Source of the DNA: an uncultured Lachnospiraceae bacterium
GTDB taxonomy: Bacteria; Bacillota; Clostridia; Lachnospirales; Lachnospiraceae
Assembly: GCA_902792005.1 (NCBI GenBank)
Contig: CADAXW010000009.1
Span: 1 to 42,468 of the forward strand
Reading direction: 5' to 3'
DNA length: 42,468 nucleotides
Shown here: piece after piece, positions 6,928 to 15,420 of the stretch
Layout of the letters: each line of letters begins with the position of its first letter
Numbering within the stretch: the stretch's first letter is position 1
Translations under genes and position numbers: made by a program
The notes under the pieces: model-generated
Seen by the model: the letters and a program-made list of their open reading frames with translations, nothing else
What the model was told of the DNA's origin: nothing
Database searches by the model: none

Positions 6928-8301
6928 ATGAAGACTACGAAGAAAAGAAAACTGACATCTGCACAGTGGATCCCCATCAGCTTCCTGGCAGCCATCATCA
7001 TCGGAACGCTCCTGCTGATGCTCCCGGCCGCAAAGGTGGGAGAAGGGGGCGCAGATATCACCACTGCATTTTTCACATCCACAACATCGATCTGTGTGAC
7101 GGGACTGGTGGTGGTGGATACATTTGCGTACTGGACACTGTTTGGGAAGATCGTGATCCTGATCCTGATCCAGCTGGGCGGACTGGGGATCATCACCGTT
7201 ACCTCCGTGGTGATGGTGGCGCTGCACAGGCGCTTCTCGCTGTCCCAGTCACTCCTGGTCCATGACGCCTTTAACCTGGATACCATGAACGGAGTCATAC
7301 GATTCCTGATCGCAGTATTTAAAGGCACACTGGTGGTGGAGGGCCTCGGAGCGCTGGTCTATATGATCACATTTGTTCCGAAATTCGGCTTTCTGCGGGG
7401 CGTGTGGTATTCCGTGTTCACCTCCATTTCCGCCTTTTGTAACGCGGGGATCGACATCCTGGGACCGGACAGTCTGATCAGTTATCAGGACAACCCTCTG
7501 GTCCTCTGCAACACCATGATGCTGATCATCATGGGAGGACTTGGTTACGTGGTTTGGATCGATGTGTTCCGAAATCTTCGGACCGGGATCCGGCGAAATT
7601 ATTCTCCCATCACCATCATCAAGCATTTCAATGAGCATACCAAGCTGGTGCTGGCGCTTACACTGGGGCTGATCCTGACCGGCGCGGTGCTGGTATTCGC
7701 GCTGGAGTATAACAATCCGGATACCATCGGAGAGATGGGGATCGGCGGGAAGACCATAAACAGCGTCTTTCAGTCCGTCACCTTCCGAACGGCGGGCTTT
7801 GCGTCGGTGCCGCAGGATGCGCTGCGGGAAAGCACCGGGGTCCTGGGCTGTTTCTTCATGTTCATCGGAGGATCTCCGGTGGGTACCGCCGGCGGTGTGA
7901 AGACCGTCACCATGTTTGTGGTATTCCTGAATGTGATCTCCTTTATCCGGAATCGTAAGGAAAATGTGGCCTTCGGCCGTAAGGTGACCTCGGGCATGAT
8001 CCATAAGGCCTCCGCCATTGTGATGGTGAGCTTTTCAGTGACCATCGTGTTTATGATCACGCTGATGATCACGGACAACCTGCCGCTGATCGACAGTATG
8101 TATGAAACCTTCAGCGCCACTGCGACGGTGGGGCTCTCCAGGGCGGTGACGCCGACGCTCAGTATCATCGGGCGATGGGTGATCATCCTGGCCATGTATC
8201 TCGGGCGTATCGGACCGATCTCCATGGCGCTGTTCTTCCGATACGACACGAAGGACAGGAATCAGATCAGTTACGCAGAGGGAAAATTTTTTATCGGATA
8301 A
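6928..8301 (+). CDS. ktrB: Potassium uptake channel subunit KtrB (TrkH family)
   Basis: A 457-residue integral membrane protein of the Trk/Ktr/HKT superfamily. Its size fits KtrB rather than the longer TrkH. Four selectivity-filter loops can be read: STTSICVTGL (about residues 50-60), TSISAFCNAGI (about 168-178), SVTFRTAGF (about 283-291) and SATATVGLS (about 395-403), each with the central Gly. Basic loops such as FRNLRTGIRRNYSP face the cytoplasm. It forms the K+-conducting dimer that assembles with the KtrA ring encoded just downstream (18-base gap). The N-terminus is short and basic (MKTTKKRK). The ribosome-binding site is weak, so the start is likely but not certain. Confidence 0.92.
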   Translation: MKTTKKRKLTSAQWIPISFLAAIIIGTLLLMLPAAKVGEGGADITTAFFTSTTSICVTGLVVVDTFAYWTLFGKIVILILIQLGGLGIITVTSVVMVALHRRFSLSQSLLVHDAFNLDTMNGVIRFLIAVFKGTLVVEGLGALVYMITFVPKFGFLRGVWYSVFTSISAFCNAGIDILGPDSLISYQDNPLVLCNTMMLIIMGGLGYVVWIDVFRNLRTGIRRNYSPITIIKHFNEHTKLVLALTLGLILTGAVLVFALEYNNPDTIGEMGIGGKTINSVFQSVTFRTAGFASVPQDALRESTGVLGCFFMFIGGSPVGTAGGVKTVTMFVVFLNVISFIRNRKENVAFGRKVTSGMIHKASAIVMVSFSVTIVFMITLMITDNLPLIDSMYETFSATATVGLSRAVTPTLSIIGRWVIILAMYLGRIGPISMALFFRYDTKDRNQISYAEGKFFIG

Positions 8302-8319
8302 TCATAAAGGGGAAACACT

Positions 8320-8964
8320 ATGGCAAAATCAATTGCAGTCATCGGACTGGGACGTTTTGGAAAGAAGCTGGCCTGCACCATGTATGACATGGGAGCGGAT
8401 GTAATGGCAGTCGATAAGGTGGAAGAGATCGTGGCATCGGTTTCCGGAAATGTGACCTTCGCCGTTATGGCGGATGTTTCCAATCCGGATGCGGTGAAGG
8501 GCCTTGGATTAAAGGAGATGGACGTGGTTGTTGTGGCCATGGGATCGGACCTTACCTCCAGCCTTATGGCAGTCATGGTGGCCAAGGAGGAGGGAGTTCC
8601 CTACGTCATGGCCAAGGCATCGGATCACCGTATGGGACAGATCCTGGAACGGGTCGGTGCAGACAAGATCATCTATCCGGAAGAGGAGACCGGTGTCCGT
8701 ACCGCAAGGATCCTGCTGTCGGACTCCTTCCTGGAGTTCTTTGATATTGATAAGAACCTGTGCCTGCTGGAGATCAAGCCGAAGCCGGAGTGGATCGGAA
8801 AGAACCTGATCGAGCTGAATCTTCGTGAGAATTACAGGGTAAATGTAGTGGCTGTAAAGGATCACAGTGAGATGCGTTCCTTCATCGATCCCAAGCGGCC
8901 GCTGGAAAAGGATACAGAGCTGCTGGTCATCCTTGAAAAGGCAGATCTGAAGTATCTGAAATAG
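8320..8964 (+). CDS. ktrA: Potassium uptake regulatory subunit KtrA (RCK domains)
   Basis: A 214-residue cytoplasmic regulator of KtrB. The N-terminal RCK_N Rossmann domain opens with IAVIGLGRFGKKLA (GxGxxG nucleotide motif) and an acidic residue ending the second strand (VDK). It binds ATP/ADP or NAD(H). Residues from about 140 form the RCK_C domain (LLEIKPKPEWIGKNLIELNLRENYRVNVVAVK), which in related proteins binds the second messenger c-di-AMP. The single RCK_N/RCK_C unit fits KtrA rather than the duplicated TrkA. The preceding AAAGGGGAAAC is a good ribosome-binding site. It is co-transcribed with ktrB and with the histidine kinase that follows. Confidence 0.93.
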   Translation: MAKSIAVIGLGRFGKKLACTMYDMGADVMAVDKVEEIVASVSGNVTFAVMADVSNPDAVKGLGLKEMDVVVVAMGSDLTSSLMAVMVAKEEGVPYVMAKASDHRMGQILERVGADKIIYPEEETGVRTARILLSDSFLEFFDIDKNLCLLEIKPKPEWIGKNLIELNLRENYRVNVVAVKDHSEMRSFIDPKRPLEKDTELLVILEKADLKYLK

Positions 8965-8991
8965 ATGTTTTGAGTTATGTAAACTACATTT

Positions 8992-10275
8992 GTGGGGACG
9001 AAACGGAAAATGGATTTAAGCCGCAGAAGAAAACGACAGATCAACCGATTGATGGCAGTATTGTTCGCGATCATACTGGCTGTTGTTCTGCTGTACGGAA
9101 ATATCCTTCTGGTCTCTCGGCAGAAGCGGCAGGAACGTCAGATGATCACTGCGATGGTGGGAATGCTCAGGAAAGAAATGCCGTCGCTTTCGGACAAAGA
9201 GCTGATGGATCTGATCAAGGACCCGGATGAAATAGAGCATCGGCTGGAAACAGGTGAACTCCTTCTTCAGAAATACGGCTATGATGACTGGTTCTTCGCC
9301 AAGCAGGAACGGGAGAATATGTGGCAGCTGATCCTGTTCAATTCCAGCGTCATCTTCATTACGGCGCTGACCTGTATCCTGATGTATGCGCTGCACAGAA
9401 GAAGAGTGCACCGGGAGGTGCGCAGGCTGCAGCGATACTTTGATGATCTGAATCACGGAAGCTATGATCTGGAGCCCGGGCAGGCAGTGGAAGGCGATCT
9501 GTCCATGCTTCAGAGCGACATTTTCAAGGTGACACAGCTTCTCAGAACCTCGGCAGAACGGGAGAAGGCCAAGAGTGAGGACCTGTCCCGCTGGCTGGCG
9601 GATATATCTCATCAGCTGAAGACGCCCATTGCTTCGATCCGTATCAATCTGGACAACCTGCTGGATGATCCGGATATGCCTCCGGATCTGCAGCATGATT
9701 TTCTGAAGGAATGCAGCATGCAGCTGGAGTGGATCTCATCTTTGGTCATGACACTTCTGAAGCTGGCCCGTATCGACGCGGGAACCGTGGAGCTGAAGAA
9801 AGAGGAAATGGACTTAATGGCAGTGGCGAGAGAAGCAGAGCAGAAGCTGGGTATTCTGTCGGAGATCGCTCAGGTAGAGGTGGTCTGGGAATCAGAGCCC
9901 AGAGGAGAGTTGATCGATCCGGCCGACATCGGAGAGGTGCCCATGATCGGCGATCCTGCATGGCAGCTGGAGGCGGTCAGTAACATTTTGAAGAACTGCA
10001 TCGAGCATTCACCAGCAGGCTCGAAGGTATATCTCTCCATGCGAAATACCGCAGTGTTTAAGGAGCTGACCATCCGGGATACGGGAGAAGGGATCAGCGA
10101 AGAGGACCTGCCCCATATCTTCGAGCGGTTTTACCGGGCCCAAAACGCCACACGGGAGTCCGTCGGGATCGGCCTGTCCCTGGCAAACAGCGTGGTAGAA
10201 GCCGGAGGCGGAAAGATCATGGTCACCTCGGAAAAAGGAGAAGGGACGACGTTTATTATTCGGTATTTGATGTAG
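8992..10275 (+). CDS. Membrane sensor histidine kinase without adjacent response regulator
   Basis: A protein of up to 427 residues with a transmembrane helix at about 21-41, an extracytoplasmic region of some 75 residues, a second helix at about 117-137, and a HAMP-like linker. The phospho-acceptor motif DISHQLKTPIASI follows (His207 counting from the GTG). The ATPase domain has an N box (NILKNCIEHS), a G1 box (DTGEGI), an F box (FERFY) and a G2 box (GIGLSLA). GTG 8992 gives the longest frame, but ATG 9010 is also possible; neither has a strong ribosome-binding site. It follows ktrA by 27 bases. No response regulator lies within the window on either side, which is unusual for this architecture. 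A role in potassium or osmotic sensing is inferred only from position. Confidence 0.9.
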   Translation: MGTKRKMDLSRRRKRQINRLMAVLFAIILAVVLLYGNILLVSRQKRQERQMITAMVGMLRKEMPSLSDKELMDLIKDPDEIEHRLETGELLLQKYGYDDWFFAKQERENMWQLILFNSSVIFITALTCILMYALHRRRVHREVRRLQRYFDDLNHGSYDLEPGQAVEGDLSMLQSDIFKVTQLLRTSAEREKAKSEDLSRWLADISHQLKTPIASIRINLDNLLDDPDMPPDLQHDFLKECSMQLEWISSLVMTLLKLARIDAGTVELKKEEMDLMAVAREAEQKLGILSEIAQVEVVWESEPRGELIDPADIGEVPMIGDPAWQLEAVSNILKNCIEHSPAGSKVYLSMRNTAVFKELTIRDTGEGISEEDLPHIFERFYRAQNATRESVGIGLSLANSVVEAGGGKIMVTSEKGEGTTFIIRYLM

Positions 10276-10300
10276 GACAGGTGAGCCACTGGGTGGCAAC

Positions 10301-10380
10301 GGTGTGACAACGGGGACAGTCCCCCTTGTCACGTTTTCCCGGGAAAACGTGACAGAGGGGACTGTCCCCGTTGTCACACC
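10301..10380. repeat. REP-like palindromic element, copy 2
   Basis: An almost perfect palindrome with 40-base arms and no loop, centred on CCCGGG (10340/10341). There is one mismatch and one G-T pair. It contains two copies of the GGGGAC(A/T)GTCCCC core in mirror image. Positions 10302-10379 correspond to the 78-bp unit of the other two copies. It lies 25 bases after the histidine kinase stop, where the transcript would fold into a very stable hairpin and could end transcription, although no T-run follows. Confidence 0.9.
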
Positions 10381-10392
10381 CCCACGGAGGCG

Positions 10393-10476
10393 GTTAGCAC
10401 ACTTGGCGGTTGTTGTCAACTGCGTTGTCACCAATAAGTGACGATGTGGTTGACAATGGCCGCCAAGTGTGCTAAC
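10393..10476 (+). repeat. 39-bp inverted repeat with 6-base loop
   Basis: Left arm 10393-10431, loop CAATAA 10432-10437, right arm 10438-10476. In the plus-strand RNA every one of 39 positions pairs: 32 Watson-Crick and seven G-U, with no mismatch or bulge. In the minus-strand RNA the same seven positions would be A-C mismatches. The right arm also carries a promoter for the symporter gene. It differs in sequence from the REP element 12 bases upstream except for GTTGTCAC/GTGAC at the loop end. Confidence 0.85.
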
Positions 10477-10478
10477 AT
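10450..10478 (+). promoter_or_regulatory. Promoter of the symporter gene, inside the inverted repeat
   Basis: Perfect -35 TTGACA (10450-10455), 17-base spacer ending in TGC, then -10 TAACAT (10473-10478) with an extended TGn. The right arm of the 39-bp repeat spans nearly all of it. The left arm carries a mirrored TTGACA facing the other way but a poorer -10. Confidence 0.6.
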
Positions 10479-10523
10479 CTTCCCCGGCACATGGCTTCAG
10501 CCGGTGCCAAAGGAGGACTTGCT

Positions 10524-11900
10524 GTGAAACTTGCTTTGCTGATCGTTATGGGGATCTACATGGCTGCCATGGTGGTGATGGGGATCCTGGATTACAGAAA
10601 AACAAAAGGCTTTACGGAGTATGCCGTTGCGGGCAAAAGACAGGGCACGCTGACGGTTTCCATGACATTACTGGCTACCGTGCTCGGGGCGTCTGCGACC
10701 ATCGGTATCACGGATACGGTGTATACCATTGGCTTCCCCGGGATCTGGTGGCTTTTATTCGGCGCACTGGGTCTGATCCTTCAGGCCTTTCTTCTTTCGG
10801 AGCGGGTGCGCAGCGTTAATGCAGACACCCTGCCCCATCTTGCGGAGATCCTCGTTGGTAAGGCGGCTTCCAAGCTGCTGGCAGGCCTCATCGTGATCTC
10901 CTGGATCGGCGTGATCGCAGGCCAGCTTGTGGCGATCCACAGCCTTGTGGCCTTTGCCACCGGGAACAGCAGCAAGGTCCTGATGATCATCATCTCTCTG
11001 ATCGTTATCTTTTATACCGCGCTGGGCGGGCAGATGTCTGTGGTAAAAACGGACCGTTTGCAGCTTGTGCTGATCCTGCTGGGTCTTGTGGCCTGCTGCA
11101 TCTATTTGTATGTCTCAACAGACGGTGCCACGGCGGCGGCAGCGGACCAGGTGGAGCTTCTGAACAGCTCCTATGGGGGTATGGATCTCTTCACGAATTT
11201 CTTTATCATCGGCGGAGTATATTTTCTGGGGCCGGACATCCTGTCCCGCAACTTCCTTTCCCGGGATAAGAAAACGGCGAAGCGAGGCGCACTCTGCGGC
11301 GGCCTCGCGCTGGCACTCGTTGCTCTGGTCATCGCGCTGATCGGGATCTGGGCCAGAAGCTTCCTTACCACCGCCGACATCGGAGATCAGAAGGTGCTTA
11401 TGGCTGTGATAAATGTACTGCCGAAGGCGCTGGGACTCCTGCTCTGTATCGGACTTCTCTCCGCGATCCTTTCCTCCACGGATACCTGTATCGTAAATGC
11501 GGCGACCATTCTCAGCCGGGACATCCTGGGAAGGAAGAGGGTGGCTGTCGTCCGGGCCGCAGTGATCGGACTCGGCGTGGTTTCCCTTCTTGTTGCGGTT
11601 CTCGGCAGCGGAAATATTATCAGTATCCTGACCGGAGCCTATTCCATTTACACACCGGGCGTCATTTTCCCGCTCCTGATCGCGATCCTTGCGTATAGAA
11701 AACGCCCGATCCGAAAGGGCGTGTGGCTTGCTGCGGTGATCACCGGCGGCTGCTTCGGCCTGGCCGGGACCTTCCTTGGCGACTGGCTGGCGGATATCGG
11801 TCTGCCGGCCGGCGTGGTGTCACATTTGTCCCTGATCGGAATGGGCGTATCTCTGATCATGTCGTTATTCTCTGTTAAGTGGCGCGATTCGGAAGCATAG
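10524..11900 (+). CDS. Sodium:solute symporter family protein
   Basis: A 458-residue membrane protein of the SSS family with about 12-13 hydrophobic segments. Recognisable elements are the first helix with YRKTKGFTEYAVAGKRQG after it (the typical xxxFxxAGR-like loop), the TVLGASATIGITDTVYTIGFPGIWW region, YTALGGQMSVVKTDRLQ (the YxxxGGxxAVxxTDxxQ signature) and ILSSTDTCIVNAATILSRDI (the LSSxDSxLxxxSxxxxxD motif). It should import a solute with Na+; the substrate cannot be read. The start is GTG 10524, not the upstream ATG, because AGGAGG (10511-10516) lies seven bases before it. It is convergent with galactokinase, with a one-base gap and no terminator between them. The neighbour invites a sugar guess, but nothing in the sequence fixes the substrate. 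Confidence 0.88.
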   Translation: MKLALLIVMGIYMAAMVVMGILDYRKTKGFTEYAVAGKRQGTLTVSMTLLATVLGASATIGITDTVYTIGFPGIWWLLFGALGLILQAFLLSERVRSVNADTLPHLAEILVGKAASKLLAGLIVISWIGVIAGQLVAIHSLVAFATGNSSKVLMIIISLIVIFYTALGGQMSVVKTDRLQLVLILLGLVACCIYLYVSTDGATAAAADQVELLNSSYGGMDLFTNFFIIGGVYFLGPDILSRNFLSRDKKTAKRGALCGGLALALVALVIALIGIWARSFLTTADIGDQKVLMAVINVLPKALGLLLCIGLLSAILSSTDTCIVNAATILSRDILGRKRVAVVRAAVIGLGVVSLLVAVLGSGNIISILTGAYSIYTPGVIFPLLIAILAYRKRPIRKGVWLAAVITGGCFGLAGTFLGDWLADIGLPAGVVSHLSLIGMGVSLIMSLFSVKWRDSEA

Positions 11901-11901
11901 G

Positions 11902-13221
11902 CTACAGCACCTTCATCCCACCATACTTTCGGATCTTCAGCACCATGCAGGCGCCTTCGCCGAAGAGTGCATCCATGGCGGCGCGATAGACTTCGGTTTT
12001 CGCCACAGGCACGAAGGCCTGAATGGTCCCGGCAAATCCGCCGCCGTGCACCCGGACCACACCGGTCTCCATCAGGCTGATGTCGCCGGAGGAGAGCCCC
12101 AGCACGGATTCGCTGACGGCCAGAGCCACGGACATGTTCTGGTGGCTGATGTCATGGACAGTATAAACATTTTGCAGGAACTTAAAGGATGAGTCTCCGG
12201 ATGCCCGGACCGCTCGCAGGAAGGAACGTACGTCTCCGGTCTGCAGCGCCGTGGTCTCCGCGTGGACTCGTTTGTTTTCTTTGTAAAAATGCAGGGCCCG
12301 GAGCACCGGCCGGTCCCCCAGCTTCTCCCGGAGCAGCGGAATGGCAGCTGTCATCTCGGCCTCCGGCACCTCCCGGAGCACCTCCTTATGAAAATGCGCC
12401 GCCACGGCTTTCATTTCCTGAGGAACCGCCGCATAATCGTCCGTCAGATCGGCATGGGATCCCTTGGTGTCGGTGATGCACAGATCATAGCCGGCCTCGG
12501 TGAGATCGAAATCGATCCGCTCAATGGCAGGATCCTCGGGGTCCTTGAAATCCATATGGCAGAGACTGCCCACGGAGCAGGCCATCTGGTCCATTAAGCC
12601 ACAGGGCTTTCCGAAGTAGACATTTTCCGCATACTGTCCGATCTTTGCGATGGTGACTGCGTCGCAGCCCATGTCATTATACAGGCCGGACAGGATGGTC
12701 CCGATGACGGTTTCAAAGGCAGCAGAGGAGGAGAGGCCGGAACCTCCCAGCACCTCACTTGTGATGTAGGCGTCGAAGCCGCCGATCTTATATCCCCGGG
12801 CAGCAAGTCCTGCAGCAACACCGCGGATCAGACCCTGTGTGGTCCCCTTTTCTTCCGGCAGAGGAGAAAGCTCCTCCGGATCCTCCGGCAGGGGCAGGGT
12901 GATCATGGGATATCCCGCGGACTGAACCCGGATGACTGTGTCCCCTCTTGGAGCGGCAACTGCGATGGCGTCATCATTGATGGATGCCGCCAGAACCTCA
13001 CCGTGCTGGTGATCCGTATGATTGCCGCCGATCTCCGTCCGTCCCGGAGCGCTGTAGATCTCTACGGCCTTATCCCCAAAGAGGGAGCGGAAGGTGTCCA
13101 GGGCGTCTTCATACCGCGCCTCCTCCAGAGGCACACGGCTCTCGTCCTGATATATATCAAATAATCTTTCCCGGAATTCCGGAGTCCGGATGATGGACTT
13201 CAGTTCGTCGATCTGTTTCAT
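11902..13221 (-). CDS. galK: Galactokinase (GHMP kinase)
   Basis: A 439-residue cytosolic kinase phosphorylating galactose at C1 in the Leloir pathway. It has the galactokinase signature GRTEIGGNHTDHQHG (about residues 60-74), the GHMP ATP-binding motif LGGSGLSSSAAFE (about 168-180), the catalytic Asp region CGLMDQMACSVG, and the C-terminal motif VRVHGGGFAGTIQAFVP. The length is longer than the E. coli enzyme by about 55 residues, mostly N-terminal. The start is supported by GGAGGT six bases upstream on the minus strand. No galT or galE is adjacent, so the pathway is dispersed. It meets the symporter tail to tail. Another sugar 1-kinase of the same family cannot be fully excluded. Confidence 0.9.
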   Translation of the reverse strand: MKQIDELKSIIRTPEFRERLFDIYQDESRVPLEEARYEDALDTFRSLFGDKAVEIYSAPGRTEIGGNHTDHQHGEVLAASINDDAIAVAAPRGDTVIRVQSAGYPMITLPLPEDPEELSPLPEEKGTTQGLIRGVAAGLAARGYKIGGFDAYITSEVLGGSGLSSSAAFETVIGTILSGLYNDMGCDAVTIAKIGQYAENVYFGKPCGLMDQMACSVGSLCHMDFKDPEDPAIERIDFDLTEAGYDLCITDTKGSHADLTDDYAAVPQEMKAVAAHFHKEVLREVPEAEMTAAIPLLREKLGDRPVLRALHFYKENKRVHAETTALQTGDVRSFLRAVRASGDSSFKFLQNVYTVHDISHQNMSVALAVSESVLGLSSGDISLMETGVVRVHGGGFAGTIQAFVPVAKTEVYRAAMDALFGEGACMVLKIRKYGGMKVL

Positions 13222-13254
13222 GAATGGACCTCCTTTTCAAGCTGTCGTACCCTC

Positions 13255-13263
13255 AGTATAGCA
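13255..13263 (-). promoter_or_regulatory. Extended -10 promoter of galK
   Basis: On the minus strand, TGC followed by TATACT (13255-13260), 34 bases before the galK ATG. The -35 region is T-rich and poor in consensus, so the extended -10 carries the call. Confidence 0.55.
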
Positions 13264-13397
13264 TAGAGAAAAAAAGCAAGTAAATAGCGGTCTTCCGGAA
13301 GGTGGGAAACTGTGGAAAGTGTTGAAAAACGGACTACATTTTCGTTGTTTTGCCATGCCCAAAACTTAAAAAGATTGAAGTAATATTGCACAAAATG

Positions 13398-13406
13398 TGT
13401 TATAAT
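13398..13406 (+). promoter_or_regulatory. Extended -10 promoter of the EAL gene
   Basis: TGT followed by perfect TATAAT (13401-13406) in an A+T-rich stretch. There is no clear -35 at 17 bases. It leaves a leader of about 75 bases before the ATG at 13487. Confidence 0.55.
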
Positions 13407-13486
13407 ATATTCACAAAATTCGATGCGTGTTTTTAGTGACGCCAAAAGTTGCATAAGGTTCAGAAATGTCGAAAGGAGGAGGTCAT

Positions 13487-15382
13487 ATGAATATACAGTT
13501 TCAAGCCTGTGGTCTGATTCTGGACGTTATACTGATCTATTTTTTCCTTCGGCATGAAACCGTTGGCCTTTTCAGCGAACGTATTTTCCGCATGTCACTT
13601 GTAGTCAATACCATCTGTGTCATACTGGATATCGCATCCATCATCACCATCGTATCCGCGGTATATCTTCCGGCGATCGTGGTGACCATCGTTTCCAAGC
13701 TTTACCTGGTTTCACTGGTAGGGGTCGCGTATCTGGGGTTCCTCTATACCAGCAATGACGTACGGCATCTCAGAGAGGATGAAACCTTAAACCGGATCCT
13801 GAAGATCGTACTGGGGGTTGAGGTATTCTTCGTCCTCGCTCTGCCCATCGATTTCCATCATGAAGGAAATATAATCTATACCTATGGCTTTTCCACCGCC
13901 GTTGCCTACATATTCATGGCGGTCTTCGTACTCGGGGCAGTCCTGCTTACCTTTACCCATAGCAAGTATATGAATGCAAGCCGCAGAAACGCGATCCGCG
14001 CCTGGATGGCTCTCGAGGTCCTGGCAGCGGTTCTGCAGAATATCTTCCCGCAGTTCCAGCTCATTGGCTTCGGCTCTGCCGTTGGTCTCTTTGTTCTTTA
14101 CTGTGAGCTGGAGAGTCCGGAATCATATTTGGACCGCGTAACGGGAACCTTCTCCTACGAAACACTGGTGCTCTATCTGAAGCAGCTGTTTGCAGAGGAT
14201 AGAAAGTTTGCAGGCATCGTGGTATGTACAGAGGACAGCTGGAAGATGGATTCCGAACAGGAAAACCGGATCCTGGTGGAGATCAGCGAGTATCTTCATT
14301 CCTTCTCCGGTGCAAAGCTGTTCCGGACCTTCGGAAATGACTTTATTCTGATCTATGACGGAAAAGAAGCTGAAAAAGGTCTGATCGAAAGCGCCATCAA
14401 TCTTGATCTGATCAAAGCCCGTTTCCAGGAGCCCTTCGATAAAGGCTCCATGAACGTCCCTGCAAAGTTCCTTTATCTTCCGGATCCCCACATCGCTACG
14501 GATTGTGATGAGTATCTGGAAATCTGCAGGATCAACAAGGATGAGATGACCAGGGATGAAATGGGCCGCCTCCTGGATGAGGCTGCAGGAAGCCGTATCC
14601 GCGAGCAGAGGCGTGTAAGGAGTGAGATCGTGAAAGCCCTGGAGGAGGACCGGGTGGAGGTACATTTCCAGCCCATCTATTCCATCGAGGAGCAGAGGTT
14701 CGTATCCGCGGAGGCCCTGGCCCGGATCATCGGGTCTGACGGGAAGCTCATCATGCCGGGACTCTTTATCCCTGTGGCAGAGGAGTACGGACTGATCGAT
14801 CAGATCGGTGAACGCGTTTTTGAGATCACCTGTCGTACCTTCCGGGAGCAGAATCTCCGGGAGAAAGGCATCAAGTATGTTGAGGTAAATCTGTCCGTGG
14901 CTCAGTGCGAAAATGCGCGTCTGTCCGACATTTATAACAAGATCATGGAACGGGAGCAGGTGGAGCCCACATCCATCAATCTTGAGATCACGGAGTCCTC
15001 AACACTGCATTACAAGAACATCCTTCTGGAGAATATGAACGCGCTTGGAAGACTGGGCTGCAGCTTCTCTCTGGATGACTTCGGGACAGGAGAGAGCAAC
15101 CTGAACTATATCGTGGATATGCCGGTGCAGATCGTTAAGTTTGACCGCACCATGGTTCAGGATTATTTCGTAAATGACAGGGCCAAAACGGTCATGCGGG
15201 CTACGGTTGCCATGATCAAGGAGATTGGTCTTAAGATCGTTGCAGAAGGAGTGGAAACAAAGGAACAACTTGACGCGATGGAGGCTTTGGGTGTAGATTA
15301 TATCCAAGGTTATTACTTCTCCAAGCCCTTACAGGAGAAGGATTTCCTGAAATTTATCGCAGCCAGAAATATGGCAGCGTAA
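13487..15382 (+). CDS. Membrane c-di-GMP phosphodiesterase with degenerate GGDEF and EAL domains
   Basis: A 631-residue protein. The first ~210 residues form six to seven hydrophobic segments, a membrane sensor module. A degenerate GGDEF-like domain follows (about 215-370): its active-site loop reads FGNDFIL, so it is not expected to make c-di-GMP. The EAL domain (about 385-625) has the full catalytic set: E409-A-L, an Asn in VEVNLSV, a Glu in LEITES, D530-D531 in DDFGTG, a Lys in IVKFDR, a Glu in AEGVET and the final QGYYFSKPL. It should hydrolyse c-di-GMP to pGpG at the membrane. The start is at 13487, where AAAGGAGGAGG precedes the ATG. It is monocistronic or reads into the MoxR operon 38 bases downstream. 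Confidence 0.93.
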   Translation: MNIQFQACGLILDVILIYFFLRHETVGLFSERIFRMSLVVNTICVILDIASIITIVSAVYLPAIVVTIVSKLYLVSLVGVAYLGFLYTSNDVRHLREDETLNRILKIVLGVEVFFVLALPIDFHHEGNIIYTYGFSTAVAYIFMAVFVLGAVLLTFTHSKYMNASRRNAIRAWMALEVLAAVLQNIFPQFQLIGFGSAVGLFVLYCELESPESYLDRVTGTFSYETLVLYLKQLFAEDRKFAGIVVCTEDSWKMDSEQENRILVEISEYLHSFSGAKLFRTFGNDFILIYDGKEAEKGLIESAINLDLIKARFQEPFDKGSMNVPAKFLYLPDPHIATDCDEYLEICRINKDEMTRDEMGRLLDEAAGSRIREQRRVRSEIVKALEEDRVEVHFQPIYSIEEQRFVSAEALARIIGSDGKLIMPGLFIPVAEEYGLIDQIGERVFEITCRTFREQNLREKGIKYVEVNLSVAQCENARLSDIYNKIMEREQVEPTSINLEITESSTLHYKNILLENMNALGRLGCSFSLDDFGTGESNLNYIVDMPVQIVKFDRTMVQDYFVNDRAKTVMRATVAMIKEIGLKIVAEGVETKEQLDAMEALGVDYIQGYYFSKPLQEKDFLKFIAARNMAA

Positions 15383-15388
15383 AAGATA

Positions 15389-15420
15389 GGAGTAAGTAAG
15401 GAGTAAGTAAGGAGTAAGTC
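15389..15420 (+). repeat. Three 11-bp tandem repeats carrying Shine-Dalgarno sequences
   Basis: Unit GGAGTAAGTAA at 15389-15399 and 15400-15410, and a third copy GGAGTAAGTC at 15411-15420, ending against the GTG of the MoxR gene. Each copy contains GGAG; only the last is spaced correctly (six bases). Confidence 0.8.

Noticed and set aside
10524-13221. Galactose uptake and use operon (symporter plus galK)
   Set aside because: The two genes are convergent, not co-transcribed, and the symporter sequence does not reveal its substrate.
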